From: an uncultured Tessaracoccus sp.
Lineage (GTDB): Bacteria; Actinomycetota; Actinomycetes; Propionibacteriales; Propionibacteriaceae
NCBI RefSeq assembly: GCF_943914565.1
Contig: NZ_CALUCN010000007.1
Location: 1-64,000 of the forward strand
Length of the DNA: 64,000 nucleotides
Reading direction: 5' to 3'
The notes under the pieces were generated by a model, which was not told the DNA's origin, made no database searches, and saw only the letters and a program-made list of their open reading frames with translations. The position numbers and the translations under genes were made by a program. Shown here piece after piece: positions 35,141 through 43,455 of the stretch (position 1 is the stretch's first letter; every line of letters begins with the position of its first letter).

Positions 35141-35179
35141 GCAACGTATGGGCAACCAGTGGGGAAACGTGGGGTGAAC
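35141..35179 (-). promoter_or_regulatory. PHO-box-like direct repeats before PiT copy 2
   Basis: On the minus strand, consecutive 11-base units read GTTCACCCCAC, GTTTCCCCACT, GGTTGCCCATA and then CGTTGC. The first matches the PhoP direct-repeat unit GTTCACC of Streptomyces exactly, and the 11-base spacing is that of a PHO box. PhoP control of the transporter is inferred. Confidence 0.6.
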
Positions 35180-35195
35180 ATTGCTCAACGTGCAA

Positions 35196-35229
35196 GCCCG
35201 CGGGGCGCTGTGTGCAACGCCCCGCGGGC
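35196..35229. terminator. Terminator hairpin after hemC-hemD
   Basis: GCCCGCGGGGCG (35196-35207) pairs perfectly with CGCCCCGCGGGC (35218-35229) around ten bases. It follows the hemC-hemD stop and would insulate it from the PiT promoter region. Confidence 0.7.
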
Positions 35230-35251
35230 CACGACGTGGCTGGCCCCTGCG

Positions 35252-36922
35252 CTACCGGGTGGCCAGTTCCTTGATCGTCGAGGCGAGTGCCAGCACGCCC
35301 TTGTCGTCCTTCGACGGGGCGATGGCCACCGGCTCGACGCCCCCGTCGCGCAGCACCTTGGCCGAGTCGTCGTCCCAGGCCAGCACGGCGACGTCGTTGC
35401 GCGGGAGGAGGTTGAGGAAGCTTTGCGCCACCACGGGGGACGTGAGCAGGATCGCGTCGTAACGGTCGCCGTTCCATCCCTCCATCACCCAGTCGGCGAC
35501 GTGGTCCACGTCCACCATGTGGTAGACCGGCATCCGGTGCACGTCGTATCCCTTGGCACCGAGCCCCTCCTCGAGCCGGTGGCTGAGGTCGTCGGCGCAG
35601 GGGATGACGACGGTGCCGCTGCCCTCGGGGAACATCGCGATGAGGTTCGGCGTGCTGGCGGTACCCTCGGGCGCCACCTCGACGCTCCGACCGAAGTCCT
35701 CGAGCACCTGCCGGGTGGTGGTGCCGACGGCGGCCACCTTCGCGCTCGCGGGGATCGCGTAGCCGAGCTCGCGGATGGCCCACAGGGTGTGCGCGGTCGG
35801 GAACACGATCCAGTCCGCGCCCTCGAAGCGGTTCTCGGCGCCCGGGATCAGCTGGGCGATCTGGATGGGTGCGGTGTCGACGCTGATGCCGTGCTCGCGG
35901 AACGAGCGCGACATCCGCCCCTCCTGCCGAGGCAGGAGCAGGTGCGGCGCGTCCGGCCCCATCTCGTCGAGCGTCCCGGTTTCGTCGTCGTGCTCCTTCG
36001 AGAACTCGACGCTGGCGAGGGCCTCGTCGCTCAGGAAGCGCATCACGTCGCGCTCGAGGAATGCCTCGGCGAGCCGGGTCCCGGCACGCTTGGCGTGCAG
36101 CAGCGACGTCGGCATGCCGATCTCGAGCTGGATGTGCTGCTGCCCGTCGACGCTCATGACGGCGGCCTTGAAGTTCAGGATCGCCTTGCGGGAGACGAGC
36201 GCACCGATCGGCATCCGGTAGTCGGCGCCCAGACGGAACATCAGGTCGCGCTCAGCGGCGACGCAGATGCGCGTCTCGAGATCCTCGATGCAGCTCAGCG
36301 CGTCGATGACCTCGGCGTCGCCGGCGCGGCACTCGATGGACTTCGCGCCCTGCCCCGGTGCGGGAAGGATCGGCAGGAACTCGGCGACGAGGTCCTTCTT
36401 GCCCGTGCGCTCGAGCGCGGAGGCCGACAGCACTACGGCGTCGAGGTCGCCGGGCTGCAGCCGCGAGAGCCGCTCCTCGAACGTGCCACCGATGTCGACG
36501 AAGGTCAGGTCCGGGCGGAGCCGCCGCAGCTGGGCGATGCGCCTGAGCGAGGTGACGCCGACGCGGGCCTTCGCCGGCAGCGCGGCCAACGGGAGCCGCT
36601 CGCGCGAGACGAGCGCGTCGCGCCAGTCGTCACGCTCGGGCACCGCGGCGATCACGAGGTCCGGCTGCCGCTGCTCGCCGATGGGCAGGTCCTTCGTCGA
36701 GTGCACGACCGCGTCCACCTTGTCGTCGCGCAGCGCCTGCCGCAGCTCCGTCGCGAACTGGCCCTGGAACGACGCGCCGTCGTGCATGTGGTTGGCGTCG
36801 GGCTCGCTCTCCGTGACCGCGATCACCTCGACCTCGTGGCCCTGCTCGCGGAGCTGCTCCGCCACCTGATTGGTCCTTGCCATCGCGAGCTCGGTGCCTC
36901 GCGTGCCTAGCCTCAGCCTCAC
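35252..36922 (-). CDS. hemC-hemD: HemC-HemD fusion, HemC part lacking the cofactor cysteine
   Basis: A 556-residue fusion of porphobilinogen deaminase (about 1-295) and uroporphyrinogen III synthase (about 325-556). The HemC part keeps RLGTRGT, HSTKDLP (Lys77, Asp78), SLRR (125-128) and the domain 3 motif MPIG, but the Cys that anchors the dipyrromethane cofactor is Tyr235 (LGADYRMPIG against the usual GGCxxPIG). The Arg of RGNVxTR is also Gly. The HemD part has VAAVGTTTRQVLEDFG and DAILLTSPVVAQSF. The GTG at 36922 follows AAGGAGG. No other heme-synthesis enzyme gene is nearby. Confidence 0.85.
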   Translation of the reverse strand: MRLRLGTRGTELAMARTNQVAEQLREQGHEVEVIAVTESEPDANHMHDGASFQGQFATELRQALRDDKVDAVVHSTKDLPIGEQRQPDLVIAAVPERDDWRDALVSRERLPLAALPAKARVGVTSLRRIAQLRRLRPDLTFVDIGGTFEERLSRLQPGDLDAVVLSASALERTGKKDLVAEFLPILPAPGQGAKSIECRAGDAEVIDALSCIEDLETRICVAAERDLMFRLGADYRMPIGALVSRKAILNFKAAVMSVDGQQHIQLEIGMPTSLLHAKRAGTRLAEAFLERDVMRFLSDEALASVEFSKEHDDETGTLDEMGPDAPHLLLPRQEGRMSRSFREHGISVDTAPIQIAQLIPGAENRFEGADWIVFPTAHTLWAIRELGYAIPASAKVAAVGTTTRQVLEDFGRSVEVAPEGTASTPNLIAMFPEGSGTVVIPCADDLSHRLEEGLGAKGYDVHRMPVYHMVDVDHVADWVMEGWNGDRYDAILLTSPVVAQSFLNLLPRNDVAVLAWDDDSAKVLRDGGVEPVAIAPSKDDKGVLALASTIKELATR

Positions 36923-37006
36923 CGCTGGATCCTCCTTGGATACTGTTTCCCCAACTGTCTCACGATCACGCCCGGGACGGCCCCTCAACCGTCCAAACGG
37001 GCCTCG

Positions 37007-37612
37007 TCACGTCGCCTCGCCACCGAGGTCGTAGCCCTGCAACCGCCACTGCTCCGCGAGATGTCGCAGCACGGCGAAGCGGGCGTTGCCGAGCCCGCCG
37101 AGCCGCGAGCCGTACCCCGGCAGACCGATCAGCCGCGAGATCACCGTGCGGGCGAAGAACCCGTGGCACACGACGAGCACGGTCTCGTCCGGGTGCCGCG
37201 CGCGGATCGCCTCGAACGCCGCAGCGCCGCGTTCGCCGACCTCCGTCGCGGTCTCCCCCGTCACCGACCGTCGGAAGTCCACGCCGCGCTCGTAGAGGTC
37301 GCGCTGCTCGGGCGCCACCTCGCACACCTCGGCGACGGTGCGGCCGGCCCACTCCCCCACGTTGATCTCACCCAGCCGGTCGTCGACGTGGACGTCGAGG
37401 CCGTGCGGGTGGGCGACGGTCCGCGCGGTCTCGAGGGCCCGGGCGAGCGGCGAGGACCACACCGCGTCGACGTGGACGTCGGCCAGGTGCCGCGCCGCGG
37501 CCCTCGCCTGGGCGCGCCCGACGTCGCTCAACTCGACGTCGGCCTGGCCCTGCCAACGTCCGTCGCGGTTCCAGCTGGTCTCCCCGTGCCTCAGGACGAT
37601 GAGGGTCGTCAT
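37007..37612 (-). CDS. Histidine phosphatase (GpgP-like)
   Basis: A 201-residue phosphoglycerate-mutase-fold phosphatase. The catalytic RHGET is at 8-12, with WSSPLARALETA, the acid Glu in LGEINVGEW, and the second His in VVCHGFF. The C-terminal LGGLGNARFAVL resembles mycobacterial GpgP, which is encoded next to rsfS as here, so glucosyl-3-phosphoglycerate phosphatase is a candidate; a general phosphatase is equally possible. ATGA coupling joins it to rsfS. Confidence 0.85.
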   Translation of the reverse strand: MTTLIVLRHGETSWNRDGRWQGQADVELSDVGRAQARAAARHLADVHVDAVWSSPLARALETARTVAHPHGLDVHVDDRLGEINVGEWAGRTVAEVCEVAPEQRDLYERGVDFRRSVTGETATEVGERGAAAFEAIRARHPDETVLVVCHGFFARTVISRLIGLPGYGSRLGGLGNARFAVLRHLAEQWRLQGYDLGGEAT

Positions 37613-37974
37613 GCGTCGGGCAACTGCAGGTCGACGACGGGGCAGTCCTTCCAGAGCCGTTCGAGGTTGTACAGCACCCGCTCCTCGGAGTGCTGGACAT
37701 GGACGACGAGGTCGCCGTAGTCGAGCAGCACCCAGCGCTGCTCGTGGTTGCCCTCGCGACGCAGCGGCTTGCGTCCCACGCGCAGGAGCGCCTCCTCGAC
37801 GGCGTCCACGAGTGCGCCGACGAGGCGTTCGTTGCCGGCGGAGACGACGAGGAACACGTCGGCGATCGCGAGCTGCTCGCTCACGTCGAAGGCGACGATC
37901 TGCTCGCCGGACTTGTCCCACGCGGCCCGGGCGGCGGTGCGGGTGAGGTCGAGCGCGTCGTCAGTCGCGGTCAC
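37609..37974 (-). CDS. rsfS: Ribosome silencing factor RsfS
   Basis: RsfS binds L14 on the 50S subunit and blocks subunit joining under starvation. The 121-residue protein shows ADVFLVVSAGNERLVGALVD and RWVLLDYGDLVVHV, the two family blocks. The start is GTG at 37974, overlapping the nadD stop by 14 bases. The order nadD-rsfS-phosphatase is conserved in actinobacteria. Confidence 0.95.
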   Translation of the reverse strand: MTATDDALDLTRTAARAAWDKSGEQIVAFDVSEQLAIADVFLVVSAGNERLVGALVDAVEEALLRVGRKPLRREGNHEQRWVLLDYGDLVVHVQHSEERVLYNLERLWKDCPVVDLQLPDA

Positions 37975-38629
37975 GGGGCACTCCTGAGTCGGGGTCGGGG
38001 TACAGGCCGCGCTTGGCGATGTACTGCACGATGCCGTCGGGCACGAGGTACCAGATCGGCAGGCCCTGCTGGATTCGCTCGCGGCAGTCGGTGGAGGAGA
38101 TCGCCAACGCGGGGACCTCCAGCAGCGTCACGGACGACGTCGGGAGGTGTCGCAGGTCGTCTGGCGTGAGCGGCACACCGGGGCGCGTCACGCCGACGAA
38201 GTGCGCCAGGTCGAACAGCTCGTCGGCCCCGCGCCAGGTGAGGATCTGGCGCACCGCGTCGGCACCGGTGATGAAGAAGTAGTCGACGTCGTCGCCGCGT
38301 TCGGCGCGGAGGTCCTTGAGTGTGTCGACGGTGTAGGTGTTGCCGGGGCGGTCGATGTCGACCCGCGAGACGGAGAACTGCGGGTTGGAGGCCGTGGCGA
38401 TCACGGTCATGAGGTAGCGGTCCTCCGCGGCGGAGACCTCCCGTTCGGCCTTCTGCCACGGGACGCCGGTGGGGACGAAGACGACCTCGTCGAGCGCGAA
38501 TCGCGCCGCGACCTCGGACGCAGCGACGAGGTGGCCGTGGTGGATGGGGTCGAACGTGCCGCCCATCACGCCGAGACGGTATCGGCGTTCGCGTCGGGAC
38601 CTGGCGATCCCCAGTTCGGTGGTCGTCAC
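37961..38629 (-). CDS. nadD: Nicotinate-nucleotide adenylyltransferase
   Basis: NadD joins nicotinate mononucleotide and ATP to make deamido-NAD. The 222-residue protein has the nucleotidyltransferase motif GGTFDPIHHGH (23-33), FVPTGVPWQK, the central FFITGADAVRQI, and the ISSTDCRERI signature near the end. The GTG start at 38629 overlaps the stop of the small membrane protein gene (GTGA). Confidence 0.95.
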   Translation of the reverse strand: MTTTELGIARSRRERRYRLGVMGGTFDPIHHGHLVAASEVAARFALDEVVFVPTGVPWQKAEREVSAAEDRYLMTVIATASNPQFSVSRVDIDRPGNTYTVDTLKDLRAERGDDVDYFFITGADAVRQILTWRGADELFDLAHFVGVTRPGVPLTPDDLRHLPTSSVTLLEVPALAISSTDCRERIQQGLPIWYLVPDGIVQYIAKRGLYPDPDSGVPRDRD

Positions 38630-38763
38630 TTCGAGTGGGGACGCCCCGAACCCATGCCGATCACCCAGAACAGCGCGCCGAGCAGGAACACGAGCGCGGC
38701 GATCCCGGCGAGGACCGACGGCAGACCGCTGGACGTTGCGGCTTCAAGGAGCACGAGATTCAT
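38626..38763 (-). CDS. Small membrane protein upstream of nadD
   Basis: A 45-residue open frame from ATG 38763: MNLVLLEAATSSGLPSVLAG followed by a single membrane helix (IAALVFLLGALFWVIGMG) and the tail SGRPHSK. It lies between proA and nadD on their strand, 18 bases after proA. Its stop overlaps the nadD start as GTGA, the joint used elsewhere in the window. Good codon use and this coupling argue for a real gene; its function is unknown. Confidence 0.65.
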   Translation of the reverse strand: MNLVLLEAATSSGLPSVLAGIAALVFLLGALFWVIGMGSGRPHSK

Positions 38764-38781
38764 GGGCGCCACTGTAGCGAA

Positions 38782-40023
38782 TCAGCGGCGGATCTGCCCC
38801 GATCCCTCCACGACGTACTTCGTGGAGGTCATCTCGGGCAGCGCCATCGGGCCGCGCGCGTGCAGCTTCTGCGTGGAGATGCCGATCTCGGCGCCGAACC
38901 CGAACTCGCCGCCGTCGACGAACCGACTCGACGTGTTGACCAGCACCGCGGCGGCGTCGACGTCACGGGTGAACGCCTCGATCGCCGTGCGCGACTCGGA
39001 GACGATCGTCTCCGAGTGGCCGCTGCTGTGGGCCCGGACGTGCTCGACGGCCTCGGCCACGTCGGCGACGATCCGCACCGCGAGGTCGAGCGAGAGGTAC
39101 TCGGCGTCGAACTCCTCGGGCGTGGCGGGCTCGACGGTGGCGTCGATGGCGCGCACGTCGTCGCCACCGTGGAGGGTGACGTCGGCCCCGCGGAGCACGG
39201 GGATCGCGCGCCGCAGGAACGGCTCGGCGACGTCGCGGTGCACCAGGAGGGTCTCGACCGCGTTGCACACGCTCGGTCGCTGCGTCTTGGCGTTGACGAG
39301 GATGTCGAGGGCCATGTCGAGGTCCGCAGCCGCGTCGACGTAGCAGTGGCAGTTGCCGGTGCCGGTCTCGATGACCGGCACGGTGGAGCCCTCGACGACG
39401 GCCGCGATGAGGCCCGCGCCGCCACGGGGGATGAGCACGTCGACGAGCCCGCGGGCGCGCATCATCCGGGTGGTCACCGAGCGGTCACCCTCGACGAGGT
39501 GCACCGCGTCCGCGGGGAGGCCCGCGGCGGTGAGCCCCCGTCGGAGCGCTGCGACGGTCACTTGGTTGGAGTGCAGCGCGGAGCTCGAGCCGCGCAGGAG
39601 GACGGCGTTGCCGGACTTCAACGCGATGCCGGCGGCGTCGGCGGTGACGTTCGGCCGGGCCTCGTAGATGATGCCGAGCACGCCCAGCGGCACCCGGACC
39701 TGCCGCACCGAGACGCCGTTTTGCAGACGCCAGCCGCGAACCACGTCGCCGACGGGGTCCGGCAGCGCCGCGAGGTCACGCAGTCCCTGCGCCATGCCCG
39801 CGACGCGGGGTTCGGTGAGCGTGAGCCGGTCCAGCATCGCCTCGGGCGTGCCGGCCGCGCGGGCCGCGTCAACGTCGTGGGCGTTCGCGGCGAGCAGCTG
39901 CTCGCGGGCGTCGAGGATCGCGTCGGCCATGGCGTGCAGGGCACGGTCCTTGTCGTCGCGGTGCGCGGCGACGAGCGCCTGGGCCGCACGACGGGCGGCA
40001 CGGGCCTGGGTCTGGAAGTCCAT
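38782..40023 (-). CDS. proA: Glutamate-5-semialdehyde dehydrogenase
   Basis: ProA reduces gamma-glutamyl phosphate in proline synthesis. The 413-residue protein has the catalytic Cys in QRPSVCNAVETLLVH, the NADPH-binding IIYEARPNVTADAAG, LRGSSSALHSN, and ETGTGNCHCYVD. The start may be ATG 40023 or the one three codons earlier. In most relatives proB is close by; here about 5 kb of sugar-uptake genes lies between them. Confidence 0.96.
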   Translation of the reverse strand: MDFQTQARAARRAAQALVAAHRDDKDRALHAMADAILDAREQLLAANAHDVDAARAAGTPEAMLDRLTLTEPRVAGMAQGLRDLAALPDPVGDVVRGWRLQNGVSVRQVRVPLGVLGIIYEARPNVTADAAGIALKSGNAVLLRGSSSALHSNQVTVAALRRGLTAAGLPADAVHLVEGDRSVTTRMMRARGLVDVLIPRGGAGLIAAVVEGSTVPVIETGTGNCHCYVDAAADLDMALDILVNAKTQRPSVCNAVETLLVHRDVAEPFLRRAIPVLRGADVTLHGGDDVRAIDATVEPATPEEFDAEYLSLDLAVRIVADVAEAVEHVRAHSSGHSETIVSESRTAIEAFTRDVDAAAVLVNTSSRFVDGGEFGFGAEIGISTQKLHARGPMALPEMTSTKYVVEGSGQIRR

Positions 40024-40033
40024 GCCCGTCATC

Positions 40034-40651
40034 CTAGGCGGGGCGCGGCAGGTGCGGGGCCACGAGCACGTCGACGAGGAAGACCACGAGCGCGAGGCCG
40101 ACCACGGTGAGGAGCGGCACGACGAACGTGAGCGGGCGCGGCAGCGCCACCACGAGGACCACCGGCAGGGCCGCGACAGCCACCGCCACCGCGCTGCGGG
40201 GCAGCCGAGCAATCGCCAGCCGTCCCGCGAGCGCGGCGGCCCGCTTCGCGCCGTGGCCCACCGCCACGAGCGGGAACACCCACGCGCCCCACAGTGCGAG
40301 GCAGAGGAGCCCGGTCACCACCAGCGCTTGCGCGACGAGCACGCCGGCACTGGACGGCCAGCTCCCGAGCACGCCGTACTCCCAGGCGAGCAGCGCCCCG
40401 ACGGCGGCCCCGCCGAGCCAGACCACCGTCGCCGGGCGCCAGTGGCTGGCGAACGCGCGCAGGAACCGCCGTCCTGCGTGGCCGTCCACCTCGTCGACGG
40501 CGTCGAGCATGACCCGGTGGGCCGCGACGAGCGCAGCTCCGACGGTGATCACCGGCAGCGAGCACACCACGAGCAGGACGTTCACCACCACCGCGTCCGC
40601 GAACTGCCGCAGCGCGTGGGAGAGCCCCGAGTCGGGCCGCAGCGCCCGCAT
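40034..40651 (-). CDS. DUF624 (YesL-like) membrane protein
   Basis: A 205-residue membrane protein with four or five helices. The N-terminal block ADAVVVNVLLVVCSLPVITV is the DUF624 hallmark. Such proteins are encoded in carbohydrate ABC operons (for example with YesL in Bacillus) and have no proven role. It is the last gene of the sugar operon; its ATG overlaps the LacI stop (TGATG), with an alternative GTG at 40654. Confidence 0.82.
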   Translation of the reverse strand: MRALRPDSGLSHALRQFADAVVVNVLLVVCSLPVITVGAALVAAHRVMLDAVDEVDGHAGRRFLRAFASHWRPATVVWLGGAAVGALLAWEYGVLGSWPSSAGVLVAQALVVTGLLCLALWGAWVFPLVAVGHGAKRAAALAGRLAIARLPRSAVAVAVAALPVVLVVALPRPLTFVVPLLTVVGLALVVFLVDVLVAPHLPRPA

Positions 40652-41694
40652 CACCGCTCCCGGTGCGGCCCGAGGGACGCCTCGGTGACGAGGCTGCCGG
40701 GGAACACCACGTGCTGGTGCTCGCCCCCGTGCCCGATGCGGCGGAACAGCAGGTCGCACGCGGCGCCCGCGATGTCCTCGACGGGTTGCCGGATCGTCGC
40801 GAGCGAGGGGTGCACCCAGCGGGTCTGCTCGATCCCGTCGAAGCCGACCACGGCGAAATCGTCCGGGATCCGGTGACCCCGTTCGACGATGGCCTTGTGG
40901 GCGCCGAGTGCGATGGTGTCGGACGCCGCGCAGATCGCGGTGACGTCGGTCCCGCGGTCCAGCAGTTCGGAGGCGAGCCGGTGACCGTAGTCGAACGAGT
41001 AGTACTGCGCGCCCCAGCCCTCGGCGTGCAGCTGGAGTTCCGGCCCGCAGTCCAGGCCGAGGCGCGTCATCGTCGCGACGAATGCGGCGAGCCGCACCGC
41101 GCCGACGGCGTGCTCGTCGGCCGGCATGCCGAGGTACGCGATCCGACGGTGGCCCCGGTCCACGAGTGACTGCACCTGCAACGCCACCGACTGCTCCTCG
41201 TCGACCCGCACCGAGCTGTACGTGGTGGGGTCCACGCCGTCGAGCAGCGGGGTGGTCACGAGCACGAACGGCGACGGGATGGCCGCCACCTGGTCGGGCG
41301 TCGGGTTGATGGCACCGCCGAGCAGCAGCATCCCCGCGGGGCGCTCGACCTCCCCGACGCGCCGCGCCTCGTCGTAGATGTCCTCCTCGTTGGTCACGCG
41401 CACGATCTCGTAGGTGAGGCCCCGTCCTCGGATGTCGGTCTCGAGGTGGTCGCCCAGCACCTGGAACATCGGGTTGGCAGGCCCCTTCACGAGCGCGGAG
41501 ATCGCGCTCGGATTCTGCTTGGCCTTCAGCGAGCGGGCGTGGGGGTTGGGGCTGAAGTCGAGTCGCTCGGCCACGGCGAGGATGCGGGCCCTCGTCCTGG
41601 CCGAGAGGCCCGGCTGGTCGTTCAGCGCACGGGAGACCGACGTCACGCCGACGCCGGCCTCCCGTGCGATGTCGCGGATGGTGACGCGGCCCAC
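40651..41694 (-). CDS. LacI-family transcriptional regulator
   Basis: A 347-residue regulator. The helix-turn-helix is at 4-25 (TIRDIAREAGVGVTSVSRAL) followed by the hinge helix (PNPHARSLK), then a periplasmic-binding-protein-like ligand domain. It begins one base after the permease stop, so it is encoded inside the operon it likely controls. Operator-like GAAACGGTTCC repeats lie before the operon's first gene. Confidence 0.93.
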   Translation of the reverse strand: MGRVTIRDIAREAGVGVTSVSRALNDQPGLSARTRARILAVAERLDFSPNPHARSLKAKQNPSAISALVKGPANPMFQVLGDHLETDIRGRGLTYEIVRVTNEEDIYDEARRVGEVERPAGMLLLGGAINPTPDQVAAIPSPFVLVTTPLLDGVDPTTYSSVRVDEEQSVALQVQSLVDRGHRRIAYLGMPADEHAVGAVRLAAFVATMTRLGLDCGPELQLHAEGWGAQYYSFDYGHRLASELLDRGTDVTAICAASDTIALGAHKAIVERGHRIPDDFAVVGFDGIEQTRWVHPSLATIRQPVEDIAGAACDLLFRRIGHGGEHQHVVFPGSLVTEASLGPHRER

Positions 41695-41695
41695 G

Positions 41696-42550
41696 TCAGC
41701 CCTTCACCGACCCGGCCACGACACCCTCGATGATGTGCTTCTGCGCAAACATGTAGAACACGATGATCGGGATGATCGCGAGCACGAGCATCGCCATCAT
41801 GGCCCCCATGTCACGGTTGCCGTTCGAGCCGACGAACTGCTGCACGACGACCGGAATCGTCTTGTACTCGGTCGACAGCCCGATCACGAGGTACGGCAGC
41901 AGGTAGTCGTTCCAGATCCACATCGCGTTCAGGATCGCGACGGTGATGCTGACCGGCTTCAGGATCGGCCAGACCACCTGGAGGTAGCTCTGCAGCGGCG
42001 AGCAGCCGTCCATGTAGGCGGCCTCCTCGATCTCGACGGGGATCGACTTCACGAAGCCGGAGAAGATGAATGTCGACAGCCCTGCGCCGAAGCCCAGGTA
42101 GAGCACGACCATGCCGAGCGGATTGGCGAGCCCCAGCATGTCTGCCAACTTCACCGTCGGGAACATGACCATCTGGAACGGGATGACCATCGAGAACACG
42201 AGCACGTAGTACAGCAGCGACGTCCACCACCGCTTCACGCGGGTGATGTAGTACGCGAGCATCGCGCAGAGGAACACGATGACGAGCACCGAGGTGATCG
42301 TGATGAAGAACGACCAGCCGATCGCGCCGAGGAAGCCCTGCTTCTCGAGTCCGGTGACGTAGTTCTCGACGCCGGCCCACATCTCCCCCAGCGGCACCGC
42401 GAACGGGTTGGCGCTGATCGCGAACTTCTGCTTGAAGGAGTTGAGCAGGATGAACACGATCGGTCCGAGGAACACGACGACGAGCGCGCAGAGCAGCACG
42501 TACGTCGCGACGACACCTGCGGGGTTGCGTTTCTGTGCCGTGGCGCTCAT
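41696..42550 (-). CDS. Sugar ABC transporter permease (MalG type)
   Basis: A 284-residue permease with six helices and the EAA loop EIEEAAYMDGCSPLQSYLQV (near 183-202). It is coupled to the upstream permease (ATGA). No ATPase is encoded in the operon, which suggests a shared MsiK-type ATPase elsewhere. Confidence 0.93.
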   Translation of the reverse strand: MSATAQKRNPAGVVATYVLLCALVVVFLGPIVFILLNSFKQKFAISANPFAVPLGEMWAGVENYVTGLEKQGFLGAIGWSFFITITSVLVIVFLCAMLAYYITRVKRWWTSLLYYVLVFSMVIPFQMVMFPTVKLADMLGLANPLGMVVLYLGFGAGLSTFIFSGFVKSIPVEIEEAAYMDGCSPLQSYLQVVWPILKPVSITVAILNAMWIWNDYLLPYLVIGLSTEYKTIPVVVQQFVGSNGNRDMGAMMAMLVLAIIPIIVFYMFAQKHIIEGVVAGSVKG

Positions 42551-43392
42551 GCCTCGACCTCCCTGCTCCTGGTGGCGCGCAGTTGGAACATCGCGATCAC
42601 GACGACCACGACGACGAACAGCACGGCCTTGGCCTGCCCGACACCCTCGGTGCCGACGCGGCCGAACATGGTGTTGAAGATGTTCAGTGCGACCATCTCG
42701 GTCTTCCCCAGCGGGGCACCCGCGGTCAGCGCGAGGTTCTGGTCGAACAGCTTGAACGAGTTCGACATCGTGAGGAAGAGGCAGATCGTGATCGTCGGCA
42801 TGATCATCGGGATGGTGACGTTGCGCAGGACCTCCCAGCGGCCCGCGCCGTCGATCTCCGCCGCCTCGATGAGCTCCGGCGGCACGCTCTGCAGCCCGGC
42901 GATGTAGATGACCATCATGTAGCCGACCTGCTGCCAGTTGATGAGCACGATGAGGCCTGCGAACCCGTACTCCCACTTGGCGACGATCGTCGTGCCGTAG
43001 TTGACGAGGATGGCGTTGATGATCGACTGCCACGTGTAGCCGAGCACGATGCCGCCGATCAGGTTCGGCATGAAGAAGATCGTGCGGAAGACGTTGGTGC
43101 CCGCGAGCTTCTGCGTCAGCAGCTTGGCGATGCCGAACGCGAACAGGTTGACCGTCACGACCGAGACGACCACCACGAGCAGCGTGAACCCGAACGAGCT
43201 CACGAACCCGTCGCCGGCGTCGAGGGCGCGTTGGTAGTTCTTCAAGCCGACGAACTCGGCGTCGAGGATCGTCGTGAACTCCGCGAACGAGAGGTAGAGG
43301 CCGATCAGGAACGGCGCGAGGAACGCGATGACGAACGCCAGCGACGTCGGCAGCACGAACAACGGAAAGTACTTCTTGAGGGAACGCTCCAT
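42547..43392 (-). CDS. Sugar ABC transporter permease (MalF type)
   Basis: A 281-residue permease with six helices and the EAA loop ELIEAAEIDGAGRWEVLRNV (near 182-201). The start at 43392 was chosen as the ATG giving the family's cytoplasmic N-terminus (MERSLKKYFPLFVLP). A strong hairpin lies between it and the binding-protein gene. Confidence 0.93.
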   Translation of the reverse strand: MERSLKKYFPLFVLPTSLAFVIAFLAPFLIGLYLSFAEFTTILDAEFVGLKNYQRALDAGDGFVSSFGFTLLVVVVSVVTVNLFAFGIAKLLTQKLAGTNVFRTIFFMPNLIGGIVLGYTWQSIINAILVNYGTTIVAKWEYGFAGLIVLINWQQVGYMMVIYIAGLQSVPPELIEAAEIDGAGRWEVLRNVTIPMIMPTITICLFLTMSNSFKLFDQNLALTAGAPLGKTEMVALNIFNTMFGRVGTEGVGQAKAVLFVVVVVVIAMFQLRATRSREVEA

Positions 43393-43411
43393 GGTGCGAT
43401 CACCCGGCCCG

Positions 43412-43442
43412 GTGTGGGGCGCACGGAGAGCGCGCCCCACAC
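43412..43442 (-). terminator. Attenuator hairpin between binding protein and permease
   Basis: GTGTGGGGCGC (43412-43422) pairs with GCGCCCCACAC (43432-43442), an 11-bp stem with nine-base loop. In sugar operons such hairpins stabilise or over-produce the binding-protein message relative to the permeases. Confidence 0.6.
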
Positions 43443-43455
43443 GGTTGCGGGAAGG

